Source: Acanthaster planci (Eukaryota > Echinodermata > Asteroidea > Valvatida > Acanthasteridae). Taken from it: a stretch of DNA of 11,072 bases. The notes beneath the pieces were generated by a model, which saw only the letters and a program-made list of their open reading frames with translations, ran no database searches and was not told the origin of the DNA. Position numbers and translations under genes: made by a program. Below are positions 1 to 9,027 of this stretch, piece by piece. Position 1 is the stretch's first letter. Every line of letters starts with the position of its first letter. Location: NCBI RefSeq assembly GCF_001949145.1, contig NW_019091480.1:393253-404324 (forward strand), in the 5' to 3' direction.

Positions 1-1
1 T

Positions 2-253
2 TCGTGGTTTTTCACGGGCAAAGGCACTTTTACGGAAGCGTACCATGTCCGCGGAGGCGCGTGCATTTTTGATTCTGTGTATTTCTATTGGTGTTTCATG
101 TACGGCAGAATGTTGAGAGACTTCGAAGGCCAGTCAGCGCCCAGCCCCTCCGTTAATGAGCATTTTTTGGCAATTCCATTTGCAAGCGAATGGGCCTCAT
201 TGGTGCAAAGCGAGGAAAGAACCGCTACGCTAACCCACTCCCCCGACCTATGA
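2..253 (+). other. Unassigned open frame entering from the left edge
   Basis: A + frame is open from the first bases to a TGA at 251-253 (83 codons). It includes SWFFTGKGTFTEAYHVRGG near its start and ends ...EERTATLTHSPDL. No domain or family is recognised, and no methionine is needed because the frame may begin outside the window. GC content is higher here than in the next few kilobases. It could be the last exon of an upstream + strand gene, part of an old repeat, or chance. Another frame in the same stretch has ATG at 45 in good context (accATGt) but stops after 23 codons. Confidence 0.2.
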
Positions 254-665
254 TGTAAAAAAGAACTTCAGTTTTTGAGTGATATTTTACCTCATTAAAC
301 TTCCAGTTACCCTGGAGGTCAAGATAATATACTTTCCAGTGTAATTGGCGACTGAATCTTGACTCACATTGTTTGTCTCCAAAGTTCGACTGCGTTAGCA
401 AGCACCTCTGAATAGCAGTAGCGGTAGAGGGCGCCAACCTACATGTATTTGACTCGTCTGGTTCCCATACCTGATTAATTTACAAAGGTCCGTTATGGGT
501 ACAGTCCACTAATACAGTCTGCAGTGTAAACTCAGGATTGTTCAGGGCCCAATAACATGCATATCAACATCCCTGAGATTTCTCAAACCCAAATTAAATT
601 ATTGTCTGGTCCCTGATCTTTCGATTTCTTTTCAATTTTTTGTGGGTTAAAAATGTAATTGGTTA

Positions 666-672
666 ATGAAGG
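666..672 (+). CDS. Speculative exon 1 candidate (Met-Lys-Gly start) of the BHMT-like gene
   Basis: The sequence ATGAAGG|gtcaac would give Met-Lys-Gly after splicing to 2755, producing M-K-G-L-M-E-R-L, close to what the family shows at its N-terminus, and the phase (1) is correct. The donor gtcaac is weak (no purine at +3, no G at +5), and such a short match can arise by chance. Alternatives are an exon left of the window or use of ATG 2760. It is listed only as the best visible option for the missing first exon. Confidence 0.12.
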
Positions 673-1930
673 GTCAACGTTCATTAAATCATAAACATAC
701 TGACATGGGTCAATATATTTCGAACAGTTTAGGATACTGGAGTGAAAACCTTGTACCTAACATAAACATTGATGTGGAGAGTAAGCCTACGTATTTTGGT
801 GTCGTCGCTTCGACATCAGGCGTAAACCTCAACATTGTTAATCTTTAAAAATCCACATAGAATCTCTTGTGAAATATCTGGATTGAGTAATAGAGCAAAT
901 TTAGCTCTGCATTTCTTTCTCGTGTACGTAAAATTACCTGACCCTTGTTTCGGGGCAAAACTAGAATTGCTTTGTAATTAAAATTGATTAAAGAAAGGAT
1001 GTTGCTTTCAACGACGTAGTTTAAGTAAGATAGCATATGTTGCTCAAAACAGGACCGTGAAGTCATGAAATACTCGAGCACTCTCTCGTAACAGGTTGAA
1101 AATGTCAAAAATGCATTTTCAGTTGATGTTTGTGGCGACATTTGCTGTAGAGCTCGGAATTTTATTGATACAATGACCCATACACAACAATACGTGCGAA
1201 GTTAGAAGCTGATGACGTCTTCCATAATTCATTTTCAGAATAAAAGAAATGCACGATCAAATTTAGAGACATGGTAGATCACCGTGCTTTGGGGCAACGT
1301 TACTTGATCTGAACTTTCGGGGTGACAGGAATCGCAGCAATATTGAAGTATAACCAAAACAGAAAAAGGATGTTTCTACACCCCTCCAAAATTAGAAAAT
1401 GTCATGAGTGGAATGTGGAGCACTAAACAAGGATTGCTGGCATCATAATAAGAATGGACGCCCTCTTATGGTATCAAAGACGAGAGTACATGTATTGGTT
1501 TATGTTTGAGACTAGTTTGCCATAATTCCAAGAAAGTGGAGGAAACCACTTGTTATAGGAACAAAGAAATCATTGTTGACGTTTCAAAGCAGTGATGCCC
1601 ACATACTGAAAGTTATAGAGCGACAAATTTGGCAGGATTCGTTTCCTCCTCATTTGGCTTCCGTTTGATTAAACACATACTTCAGATATGATATGCCTAC
1701 TTGATGAGGCTGACTAGAGTTTCCGAGATACACCACACTTCTCTAACTTTATCAAACTGGAAATTGATACTGCTTAGTCAACTCGTGTTTGTAGCTATAA
1801 CAAACACAACTGGTCTAGTTTCATGAAGTTCAGTTTTCGAGATTTACTTTATGTCATTTACAATAGCATGATTTAGGCCTACAAAGGAAAAAAAACACAT
1901 TTCAAAATTTAAAAAAAGTTACCAAAAGAA

Positions 1931-1961
1931 CCAACGGGCTAGCCAGCTCTTATCCCGTTGG
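1931..1961. repeat. Perfect 8-bp inverted repeat (hairpin)
   Basis: CCAACGGG at 1931-1938 pairs exactly with CCCGTTGG at 1954-1961 around a 15-base loop. A C9 tract and an A-rich stretch follow. No function is evident. Confidence 0.45.
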
Positions 1962-2754
1962 ACCCCCCCCCACGGAAAATGCAGGGTTGGTCACTCTTAA
2001 AAAGTTTGCGGTGGGGTATTTTTCTTGAATTTAAAATAAAACAGGGAGACTAGCTTCGCCGTAAATTCATCAAGTTCGTTTCCCTTTTTTTTTTGTATAA
2101 ATGTACATTCACTGATCAGCAGATATAGTGTACACGATAAAATAAGCGTTTCTATCCAAATGGTTGACGACAACGAGCTGGGTGTATGTCAGATATCTTG
2201 AGGGAAAGGAGGAATTTCTCCTTTTTTGCCAAATGACTGTGGGTGAAAGGGTGCAGACCACTAATTCAAGTGAGAATTTCTGGCCAGCTCACTAGCATTA
2301 TAAGTGCCCCACAGTATCTTTTGAAAAAGGAGATTGTTTGACCCCCCGAATGGTGAGATTGTGTAAATCATTGCCAGGATCAACTCCCTGGGTCTTTGAG
2401 CTTTTATATTATTATGGTTGAAAAATGGTTCTAAAGTGCCCGAGAAAGTTGAGGGTTGCCATTTGAAAAATGACTGCAATCAGACTTCGGAAAAATCACT
2501 TTTTTGGGGGGTGAAGGCGAAGTCAAATGACGTCAACATTCTGAACAAAATTGTAGCCGAATTCAGAATCTAAAATTCTGCTCGAATAAAACAATTTTCC
2601 GTCAAGAATTTGCAAACTAAAAATTGGAAATAAAACCGAAATATCAAAATCCCTTTTCGGAGAAATTGCAGAAATACTCCCTTTGATAGTAATATAAATC
2701 ATGTTCAGAAAAAACCATGTGGCAATTTCTGACTCTACGTCTGTCTACATGTAG

Positions 2755-2945
2755 GACTGATGGAACGCCTACGTGACGGCGAGACGGTGGTGATCGCGGA
2801 GGGATATCTTTACGTCTTTGAACGACGCGGCTATTTGAAGGCCGGAGCCTTTGTACCAGAGGTTGTTGTGGAATACCCGCACCTAGTTCGCCAGCAATAC
2901 GAAGAGTTTTACAGGGCAGGGAGTGACGTGGTTTTGGCTTTTACG
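2755..2945 (+). CDS. BHMT-like homocysteine S-methyltransferase, exon 2 (first exon found)
   Basis: This exon encodes the N-terminal strand and first helices of a zinc-dependent homocysteine S-methyltransferase barrel, a family that moves a methyl group to homocysteine to make methionine. The reading GLMERL...GE..V, then ERRGYLKAG, PEVVVEYP and YRAGSDVV, aligns without gaps to human BHMT from about residue 12. The acceptor is ctacatgtag|GA and the donor is ACG|gtaata (phase 0). I start at 2755 rather than at ATG 2760 because the split codon G|GA supplies the glycine before L-M-E-R-L that the family has, so a short upstream exon with the initiator is implied. ATG 2760 as the true start, after a 5' UTR exon, remains possible. 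The human DGG homocysteine-loop motif reads A-E-G here (residues 15-17 of the partial protein), and human Trp44 is Phe33. Family assignment is secure; the 5' boundary is less so. Confidence 0.9.
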
Positions 2946-3626
2946 GTAATAACAAGCAATGATTTTAAGTAGAGAGTTTGTGCAACGAAAAACGGTAGAT
3001 GATTGGGTGTTAGGGACACCTCGGAATTATGGTCGAAGATCAGTGTTGATTGAACTTTGAAGTTCAGGTGTTCAAGCAAAGGAGGAAGATGAAATGAAAC
3101 TATTTCAAATAGGTGATTGGGTTGAGCTGAATCACTTGCTAAGACGAAAATCACCATCACTGATTTGTTTATTATTTTCATATCCTTGGAGATTATGCTT
3201 TCTACTTTTCTACCAGCGGGAAAACTGAATGGACATTTTCAACAAAGATGTTTTTGCACTTAACTTCCTTTCCAGAGAGCAGATTAAACATTTTATCATC
3301 GCATCAGCCTTTGCTACTAGAAATGCAGAAAACATGACGTCCAATTTTAAACCGTCAGTGTTGGGTACAAAAATAAAATTGGACTTTCATTTTGGAAAAT
3401 ATGCTGTAAAATATTAACATGCAATTATGCAATAATGCTCAGACCATTTTTGCCATTGTAACAGTACAAAAGCAAACTTTTGAACAGCCATATGCAGGAA
3501 GTATACCGTTAGGGTTCAACTTTCAGGCTCTATGGAACGCAGGGTAGAGCCACTGGCATTCATATGATATTACACACTGAGATCAATTAGTTAGTTAACA
3601 TTCACGAAGTTGATATGTTGCCATCG

Positions 3627-3883
3627 CCGGCAAAAGTTCCAAAATGATATGAGCCCCAAGCTGGATCAAGACAGTGCGCAATTTCCCCAGCAACATAACC
3701 TCCTTTGGTGGGAACTGAACTTCGCTGGTTCACGAACGAGTATGAACTGCACGCGTTCTGTAGCATCGCTATAAACAAATTGAACATTCCCGACCAACAT
3801 GGCTCTTTCACCCGATGAGGGGGTGATTCTGGTCAGTGCGGATTCTGCCATTAACCTTGCTCTGATTGTCCATATTTATGACG
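3627..3883 (-). repeat. Interspersed repeat copy A (inverted relative to copies B and E)
   Basis: The reverse complement of this stretch aligns by eye with 6662-6859 over about 190 bases, including the exact 16-mer gtgaaccagcgaagtt (3718-3733 here), the tggtcggga-tgttca block and cagcttggggct. Its outer parts instead match 4475-4539. No transposase or reverse transcriptase is encoded. The short open frames in it share EPAKFS..Q and CALS with copy B in the same reading frame, which may simply reflect DNA similarity. It is probably a non-autonomous element; element boundaries and target duplications are not clear. Confidence 0.65.
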
Positions 3884-4474
3884 CCACCTTTGTTAATGTA
3901 CATGTACCCCTATGTTGCCCCTATGTGCACACTTTTATTTTTCGCCTGTATAGTAATAGTAATATTTTTACCTCAGTTATTTTCACAAGCATTGAAATTT
4001 GATCAAGCTCCAATATTCCCATGCACAAATCTCAAGGTTCTGTTTCTCCTACAAAGTTCTGATGAAGTTTAATTTGACCCCGTTTTCCGTGTTTTTTTTC
4101 TCCTGCAAAATGAAAATGCGCCCCCCCAAAAAAAAGACGGAATAGATTCCTTCGTACTGGAAGTTTGGTATGGAGAGAGAACAATGATTTTCCAGAATTG
4201 ATCGACTTTAAAGAGATTCTTAAATGTCTTTGAGATTTTCTGAATTTTTTTGTAGCACACCATGTAAAGAAATTCGAAGGCTTTTCAACACAAAATGTTG
4301 CCGTTGTGGTGCGCCACGTTAGGCGTCTCCACGATCAAGTTCATAATGTGAGAATACACTGTGAGTCAGACATCAGTGTCAATGACTGTATGTCCTGATG
4401 AAGAGCTCTACTAGTGTCGGCGATATATCCAGAAAGGTTAAATAGCTATCGACGGGTATTGACGACAACGGTCA

Positions 4475-4539
4475 CGTCATAAAGATGGACCAATCAGAAC
4501 AAAGCGACAAGCAAAATATGCTTTTGGAACTTTTGTCGG
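4475..4539 (+). repeat. Interspersed repeat copy E, middle missing
   Basis: 4475-4502 (cgtcataaa.atggac.aatcaga.caa) matches one end of copy A (3857-3883, reverse complement). 4522-4539 (ttttggaacttttg.cgg) matches the other end (3627-3644). Only 19 bases separate the two blocks here, against about 212 in copy A, so this looks like an internally deleted member of the same family. Confidence 0.45.
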
Positions 4540-5028
4540 ATATCCACTGCATACCTTTCATTGTAGAGGTCTGGTTAACACACCGGTTCTCCAAATCAAT
4601 TAAAGGACACAGCAATTGTTAACTGACAAGGCTGCCCTAAAATAAATGGAACTACCCTAAACATTTTATCGTCCTGCCTCCATAGCAAATGATGAGGTCT
4701 TTGTTTTAGTTATTCGTACTTTATTATTCCAATTGATATTAAAGTGGGGGGCCCTAAGTTTCAGCATTTTCTTAATAATATTATCCTGCTTTCCGAATTT
4801 CAAGGGGGGGCTCCCAGGGCCATGCCACTACCCTGAAGTATCCCTTTGTTTCTCTATAACTGGTTACTTCCATACAAGTGCAAATAAAAGTACAAAAATC
4901 TGGACAAGCAATTGCAATACGATGGAAAAACTATTCCTTTTTTATAGAGTATCATCTTCCCAGCTTTTGTTGTCATTTTCTTAATTCTTTATTTCTAAAA
5001 TCAATCAATTTATTTTCTGTTTTTGAAG

Positions 5029-5223
5029 TACTATGCTCATCGTGAAAAATTATCACTGATTGACCGCGAGCGAGACCTTGAGAAAATGAATCGGACAGCA
5101 CTGCGCATGGCCAGAGAGGTAGCGGATCAAACTGGATCGCTAATGGCCGGAAACATCTGTAACAGCAACATATATGAACCAGACAATCCGGACATCTCTG
5201 CAAAGATCAGGGATATGTTCAAG
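5029..5223 (+). CDS. BHMT-like homocysteine S-methyltransferase, exon 3
   Basis: This exon has 65 whole codons, phase 0 on both sides, with acceptor tttttgaag|TAC and donor AAG|gtaata. It continues exon 2 directly: ...VLAFT joins YYAHREKL, matching the TFYASEDKL segment of human BHMT. The second Tyr (residue 66) corresponds to human Tyr77, one of the betaine-pocket residues. Next come an amphipathic helix ([16 protein letters not shown]) and the strand SLMAGNIC with a YEPDNP loop, followed by the start of the helix that leads into exon 4. The NIC...YEPDNP loop and YYAHREKL are, from memory, typical of an invertebrate and bacterial BHMT-like subgroup rather than vertebrate BHMT. The exon lies about 2.1 kb downstream of exon 2. 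A long minus-strand open frame overlaps its 3' half and is treated as a shadow. Confidence 0.93.
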
Positions 5224-5853
5224 GTAATAAAGAGATAATTAAACAAAACATGCCGCTTAGCGATCGCTAGTACGGCGTTGAAGGTGGTCTCTGGACAAGC
5301 TGTAAAGCTACAGAGAGATATGATGACAGTTGGCATTGCGGGGTGACGAGAGAGTCCTCCCAAAGGGAAGACTAGGAAAAACAAAGGCCCATTGGTTGAC
5401 GAGTTGCCATTCTGATATTGTTGTTCGCTTAGCGCCCCACCTCCCCGCCCAGAAAGAGCTATGCCCCTTCTGGTGACGCCCATGGTAACTGTCCATTTAA
5501 GCTTCAGGCTGAGTGAAACAGATGTAAAAGCGAGCGGGGTGAGGAGGATAGACAAATCAAAAGCTCTCATGTCAGCACATAAGTTATTTTGAAGGACAAG
5601 CAAATGATTTTCAAAGCAGGATGGCCTCACACAATGCGTTTCCACAAAAAGAAATGGCTCAAAATTTAATGATGGACGTACACGTAACATGCTTAACACA
5701 TTGTTTTGCAGTTTGGGGTATACACAATTGAATATATGTTGCATTTGGGCCGTAATAGTCACAATTGGCTTTAATTTGCTGTTTGGTTACCTTGAATGCA
5801 CGTTCTCATCTGAAAGTGAGGAACCGTTGTCGAATTATGTTTATTTTATTCAG
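5224..5853 (+). other. Intron 3 of the BHMT-like gene
   Basis: A 630 bp phase-0 intron, gtaata...ttattcag. Its middle (about 5330-5490) is more GC-rich, with a C-rich block near 5435-5452, and may be an old repeat. A minus-strand open frame of 211 codons spans 5127-5762 but overlaps exon 3 and has no recognisable domain. Confidence 0.85.
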
Positions 5854-5965
5854 GATCAGATCGAGTGGGCTGTTGAGGAAGGCGCTGATTTCATTCTCGC
5901 AGAGACGTTCAGTGATTTTGGTGAAGCACTGCTAGCATTGGAAGCAGTCAAAGAATACGGCAAAG
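5854..5965 (+). CDS. BHMT-like homocysteine S-methyltransferase, exon 4
   Basis: This exon has 37 codons plus the first base of a split glycine codon, with acceptor tttattcag|GAT and donor AAAG|gtaaac (phase 1). The product [19 protein letters not shown] contains the central barrel strand. Its Glu (residue 146 of the partial protein) matches human BHMT Glu159, which binds homocysteine. The next residue is Thr147 where human BHMT has Tyr160, a betaine-contacting residue. The following helix ([15 protein letters not shown]) covers the human segment EEAVWAVETLIASGK. An open frame runs back through the intron to 5689, but the polypyrimidine acceptor and the homology start at 5854, so the upstream part is left out. 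Confidence 0.93.
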
Positions 5966-6336
5966 GTAAACTGTAGGATTATTGGGGTTGGTCGTGTGTG
6001 GGTACACGCGAACAACCACGATTAGGCTTTGTCGAAATAAAGATATGACACACTGCCCACCAGTTCGAATCGAATCATGTGGCTGTGGCTTGAAATTACA
6101 CGCCGCTTTCGTGGGAACTGGTTCCCATCACTACCATGGACTTGTGCGTAATTTCTAGCCGAAGCCAAGTAGTTCGGACAGAGCCTTATTAGCTCCTATT
6201 CGGTATGGCTAATCTGAAAAGAAACACATTAATGAAAAAGGCTGGTTCTCTGCTGCATAAAACATATGAGGGCAGGTAGCCGTGCATCGCATGAATAGAG
6301 TATAAATTAATACAAATTGCGGCCACAACGTACTAT

Positions 6337-6397
6337 CTTGCTCTGGCAAGTTACTATCCCTACTTTGGCAAGTTATCATCTTGTTTCGGCAAGTTAG
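6337..6397. repeat. Three-copy tandem repeat, 21-22 bp unit
   Basis: The core ggcaagtt recurs at 6345, 6367 and 6388 within similar flanks (cttg/ctac + ct/tt + tggcaagtta + cta/tca/gta). The copies differ at several positions, so this is an old minisatellite rather than a fresh expansion. Confidence 0.6.
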
Positions 6398-6661
6398 TAA
6401 AAACATAACATAATATATATATCACATACTAAAAGTGGCGCTAATGAGGCCCCATAGCTTGTTCGACCGCGAAATGAATATACGTGCGTGGATCAAGACA
6501 GTAAGTAACCCACAGTGCTTTGTGCGTCAGGAGCGTTTATATCTCTCTTGCCCCTCCTAGTGCCCCGTTACGAAGCTGGGGACGATCGAAGCGACCTGTG
6601 CGCGTAATGTCATGCAAAAATCGTTCCCGAGGGTATGATATCCTAGCATATCTGCCTTGAG

Positions 6662-6859
6662 CAGAAGCATCCCCTCATTGGTTGAAAATAGCCATATTTT
6701 GGTCGGGAGTGTTCATTTTGTTGGTAACGATGCGACCGTAACGCGTGCTGATTTTCCTAGTCGTTTGTGAACCAGCGAAGTTTAGCGCAGACCAATGGGG
6801 CTTCTCCTTGCTAAAAAGAACTTGCGCCCTCTCAGTTTTGGTTCAGCTTGGGGCTAATG
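6662..6859 (+). repeat. Interspersed repeat copy B
   Basis: This copy aligns with the reverse complement of 3649-3831. It shares cagaa.ca.cccctcat, tggtcggga.tgttca, acgcgtg, the exact 16-mer gtgaaccagcgaagtt at 6767-6782, and cagcttggggct. The copies have diverged with several indels. Weak similarity may extend leftward to about 6605. No coding capacity is recognised. Confidence 0.65.
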
Positions 6860-7419
6860 TTTTTTTTCATGCACCTGCGGGGTCACGTGCACGCGGAATT
6901 GCAGCCCCAGTATACTTAAAGAAAACTGTGGTTCTATGATTAAACACATTTATACGACCCTAATTCATAAACGTCTTGGCTTTAGGGCTGCCTCATACTT
7001 CAGGCGAATGCGAAAGTGAGGCTAATTTGACGTCAAGAAACGTTCAACAAAATTAACCCGATTCAGAATGAAGTGAATTTTGGCAAATTTTCAGAGCAAA
7101 AATGTGATCTGATGTCTCAAAGTCGAGAGTGTGTTTGCTTTTCCTGGCAAGTATGATTCGGCTTTAACAGCTTTCAAACGGAAGCCACTGCACGCCATCT
7201 CACGCTTGAACCAGTTCGAAATGTCCAGAATGTGACCAACTACAGCTGAAAGAACTAAGTTGTCAGCAGCTGGCTTATGCGGTGAGATGTATGAATGAAT
7301 CTGATGTATTTGCTCCCATATCCAAGGCATCTTTTCAATGAAGTCCGTTCTTACAGAAATGTCGACAACAAAATAATAACTCAGACTTGCTCAAACAAAA
7401 GACGGTCATTTTGACTCAG

Positions 7420-7613
7420 GTCTACCTGTCATTGTCAACTTGGCGTGGCATAAGAAGGAAGTTAACGGCCGACCAGCCACGATTGACGGAGTAGAGATCT
7501 GCGAGACTTTCAAGAGACTTGAGGCGGCTGGTGCTGACGTGCTTGGCCTGAACTGCGCTCGTGGTCCAGCAACCATGCTCCCGCTGATAGAAGAGATCCA
7601 GAAATGCATCAAG
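7420..7613 (+). CDS. BHMT-like homocysteine S-methyltransferase, exon 5 (first zinc cysteine)
   Basis: This exon begins with the last two bases of the split Gly codon (G|GT) and then has 64 codons. The acceptor is ttgactcag|GT and the donor is AAG|gtatat (phase 0). LPVIVNLAW forms a barrel strand. It is followed by a loop with DG.EIC, where human BHMT has its PPGECAVRL segment, and by the strand-turn ADVLGLNCARGP. Cys212 of this GLNC motif (codon at 7554) corresponds to human zinc ligand Cys217. The ARGPATMLPLIEEI continuation, as I recall the family, is characteristic of a non-vertebrate BHMT-like subgroup. A TTG at 7440 lies inside the exon and is not a start. Confidence 0.94.
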
Positions 7614-7870
7614 GTATATAATCACCGTGGGTCAATTACAGACCAGAGTTTAACTGGTGCAAGGACATACTCGAAAGTTCAAAAACTGTGCCAATTTCAT
7701 AACGCTTGCTTATTCACACATGCCCACTAGGCCTACTTCTGTTTCCTTTGGATTCGTCAGTGCAGCAAACACAGATAGATTTCATAATGTTCCCCAGCAC
7801 CCCTACACGCGAGCTAAATGCTCCTTTTATTATAGTAATGTTTTAAGTGTTTTCATTGCTATTATTCCAG
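7614..7870 (+). other. Intron 5 of the BHMT-like gene
   Basis: A short 257 bp phase-0 intron, gtatat...attattccag. The acceptor is preceded by a T-rich stretch. Open frames run through parts of it from both sides but show no homology. Confidence 0.88.
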
Positions 7871-7952
7871 ACACCAGTGGCTGCCATTCCAGTTCCATAT
7901 CGTACAACTGAAGCGGAACCAAACTTCCAATCTTTAACCGATCCGCTGTCTG
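7871..7952 (+). CDS. BHMT-like homocysteine S-methyltransferase, exon 6
   Basis: This is a small exon of 27 codons plus one base, with acceptor tgctattattccag|ACA and donor TCTG|gtaagt, a near-perfect consensus (phase 1). The product TPVAAIPVPYRTTEAEPNFQ corresponds to human BHMT HLMSQPLAYHTPD, the strand and loop between the two halves of the zinc site. The preceding intron is only 257 bp. The exon has no stop-bounded frame long enough to be noticed alone. It is supported by phase matching on both sides, good splice sites and homology. Confidence 0.9.
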
Positions 7953-9027
7953 GTAAGTTTTTATTGATGTATTTATACGTGTATTAGGTCTGTGTATACA
8001 GAAGATAAAAAAGATAACCATTGTAAATGGTCATTTTACCTGTCCCTTTTCACAGATGCAAAGCTGACCTAAGATTTTAATACGCGTTAGAAAAATTACA
8101 AATTAATTTAGGTCGTTTATTTTATTCGCAAAGTTCACAGCAGTTTAAAATAATTAAAAGGAATGCTATGTTTCAGCTCATTTCAAGTTTGGTGATCATG
8201 CTTCACACTTATTTGAAAATATTCGAGAATTACTCATCTTGAGGCTTATGTACGATTTCCAACCTCATGGGCGGTAATCCTCATGATGAGGGCTAGAAAC
8301 GGGGGACACCCCTCGGCCAACAGAAAACATAAAAACACTTCAGGAAACGACTGTGTTATCCCGCGTGAGAATTTAATGATCCTCTGTAATATACACATTT
8401 TGCAGGCATTTACTCTTAACGGTCTAGAATGCACCTTCCGATATGATCAGTTTTTCTCGCAAAGCAAAGTCCATGCAAATACCAAAAACAATGTTCCCAG
8501 TTGGTGCCCTTCACACTACATGGGACGAATAATGTCTCTTTTAATTAAGAAGCAGTGCATTGGAGAGTATCACTTTCTAATTGGAGGAACTGAGCTGCAC
8601 CATAAATATTGCACTTTAGTAGGACTCAATATTTCGTTGTTTTGGTTGAAAAATTATGTTGGATGTTTGCCAAACAATTCCAAAACGTGTGACTAATTAG
8701 GCACAAAGACATATAAGATATTCCCGAGTGGGAGAATTAGACATAATCTCTACTTTTCTACCATCTCCCAAATAGGAACGAGAAATTGGAACCGTTATTC
8801 GTAAATCTGGCCTGAAGGAATTTGCAAGAACGTTAAAAATTCATATCTTTAGAAGATTTTTTCTGATAGAAAGGTGTATAGCATTTCAGATGCCGACTGT
8901 TAACAGAATAGTTCATGGTAGAGCCGAAACCACTGTTGTAAACAAACTTTAAAAGTTGCTGTCGCTGCTCTATTCTGTTAATGTTAACTTATTATTTATG
9001 TATTACTTTTTTATCTTCAATATCTAG
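7953..9027 (+). other. Intron 6 of the BHMT-like gene
   Basis: A 1075 bp phase-1 intron, gtaagt...tatctag. It contains a 137-codon + frame (8283-8696) of unremarkable composition, taken as chance, and a 12-bp inverted repeat (8900-8911 / 8970-8981). Confidence 0.85.
8900..8981. repeat. 82-bp segment bounded by a perfect 12-bp inverted repeat
   Basis: ttaacagaatag at 8900-8911 is the exact reverse complement of ctattctgttaa at 8970-8981. The interior holds a smaller palindrome, aacttt-a-aaagtt (8945-8957). It could be a tiny MITE-like remnant or a stem-forming intronic sequence. No clear target-site duplication is seen. Confidence 0.5.

Larger units (their letters stand above)
254..2754. other. 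Upstream / first-intron sequence without a recognised gene
   Basis: About 2.5 kb of AT-rich sequence with scattered short open frames on both strands, none with recognisable protein character. It contains a small perfect hairpin (1931-1961), a C9 run, several A/T homopolymers and, in the last 40 bases, a pyrimidine-rich tract leading to the exon 2 acceptor at 2754. The BHMT-like gene's promoter and first exon may lie here, but I see no clear TATA element or initiator. Confidence 0.6.
2946..5028 (+). other. Intron 2 of the BHMT-like gene
   Basis: A 2083 bp phase-0 intron, gtaata...ttttgaag. It holds two pieces of a diverged repeat family (3627-3883, 4475-4539), a small hairpin near 3526-3551 (GGCTCTA / TAGAGCC), a C7 tract near 4120 and G-rich runs near 4745 and 4805 of the kind common in degenerate repeats. 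No intronic gene is supported. Confidence 0.85.
5966..7419 (+). other. Intron 4 of the BHMT-like gene
   Basis: A 1454 bp phase-1 intron, gtaaac...actcag. It contains a 6-bp palindrome gggaac/gttccc (6113-6126), a three-copy tandem unit (6337-6397), a short TA run near 6412 and repeat copy B (6662-6859). No gene is supported. Confidence 0.85.

Noticed and set aside
45-60. ATG at 45 (accATGt) as the BHMT-like start, splicing at GCGC|gtgcat
   Set aside because: The donor is very weak and the resulting N-terminus lacks the Lys-Gly expected before the L-x-E-R-L segment.
666-779. Longer exon 1 candidate ending at the better donor AGA|gtaagc
   Set aside because: It is phase-compatible with 2755, but the roughly 38 residues have no resemblance to any BHMT N-terminus and would give Arg instead of the expected Gly at the junction.
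4389-4621. Interrupted open frame (…SVGDISRKVK, stop, …MDQSEQSDK…) that looked like a coding relic
   Set aside because: It is broken by stops and overlaps repeat copy E. The reading is more simply explained by repeat DNA, and no family was recognised.
5127-5762. 211-codon minus-strand open frame
   Set aside because: It overlaps exon 3 in antisense, has no recognisable domain, and mixes exon shadow, GC-rich repeat-like and AT-rich parts.
6060-6130. tRNA-like T-arm word (agttcgaatcg) with a nearby gggaac/gttccc stem
   Set aside because: No A box, acceptor stem or anticodon arm can be fitted around it.
8283-8696. 137-codon + frame inside intron 6
   Set aside because: No domain or family resemblance. 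Composition is like the surrounding intron and flanking splice phases do not require it.
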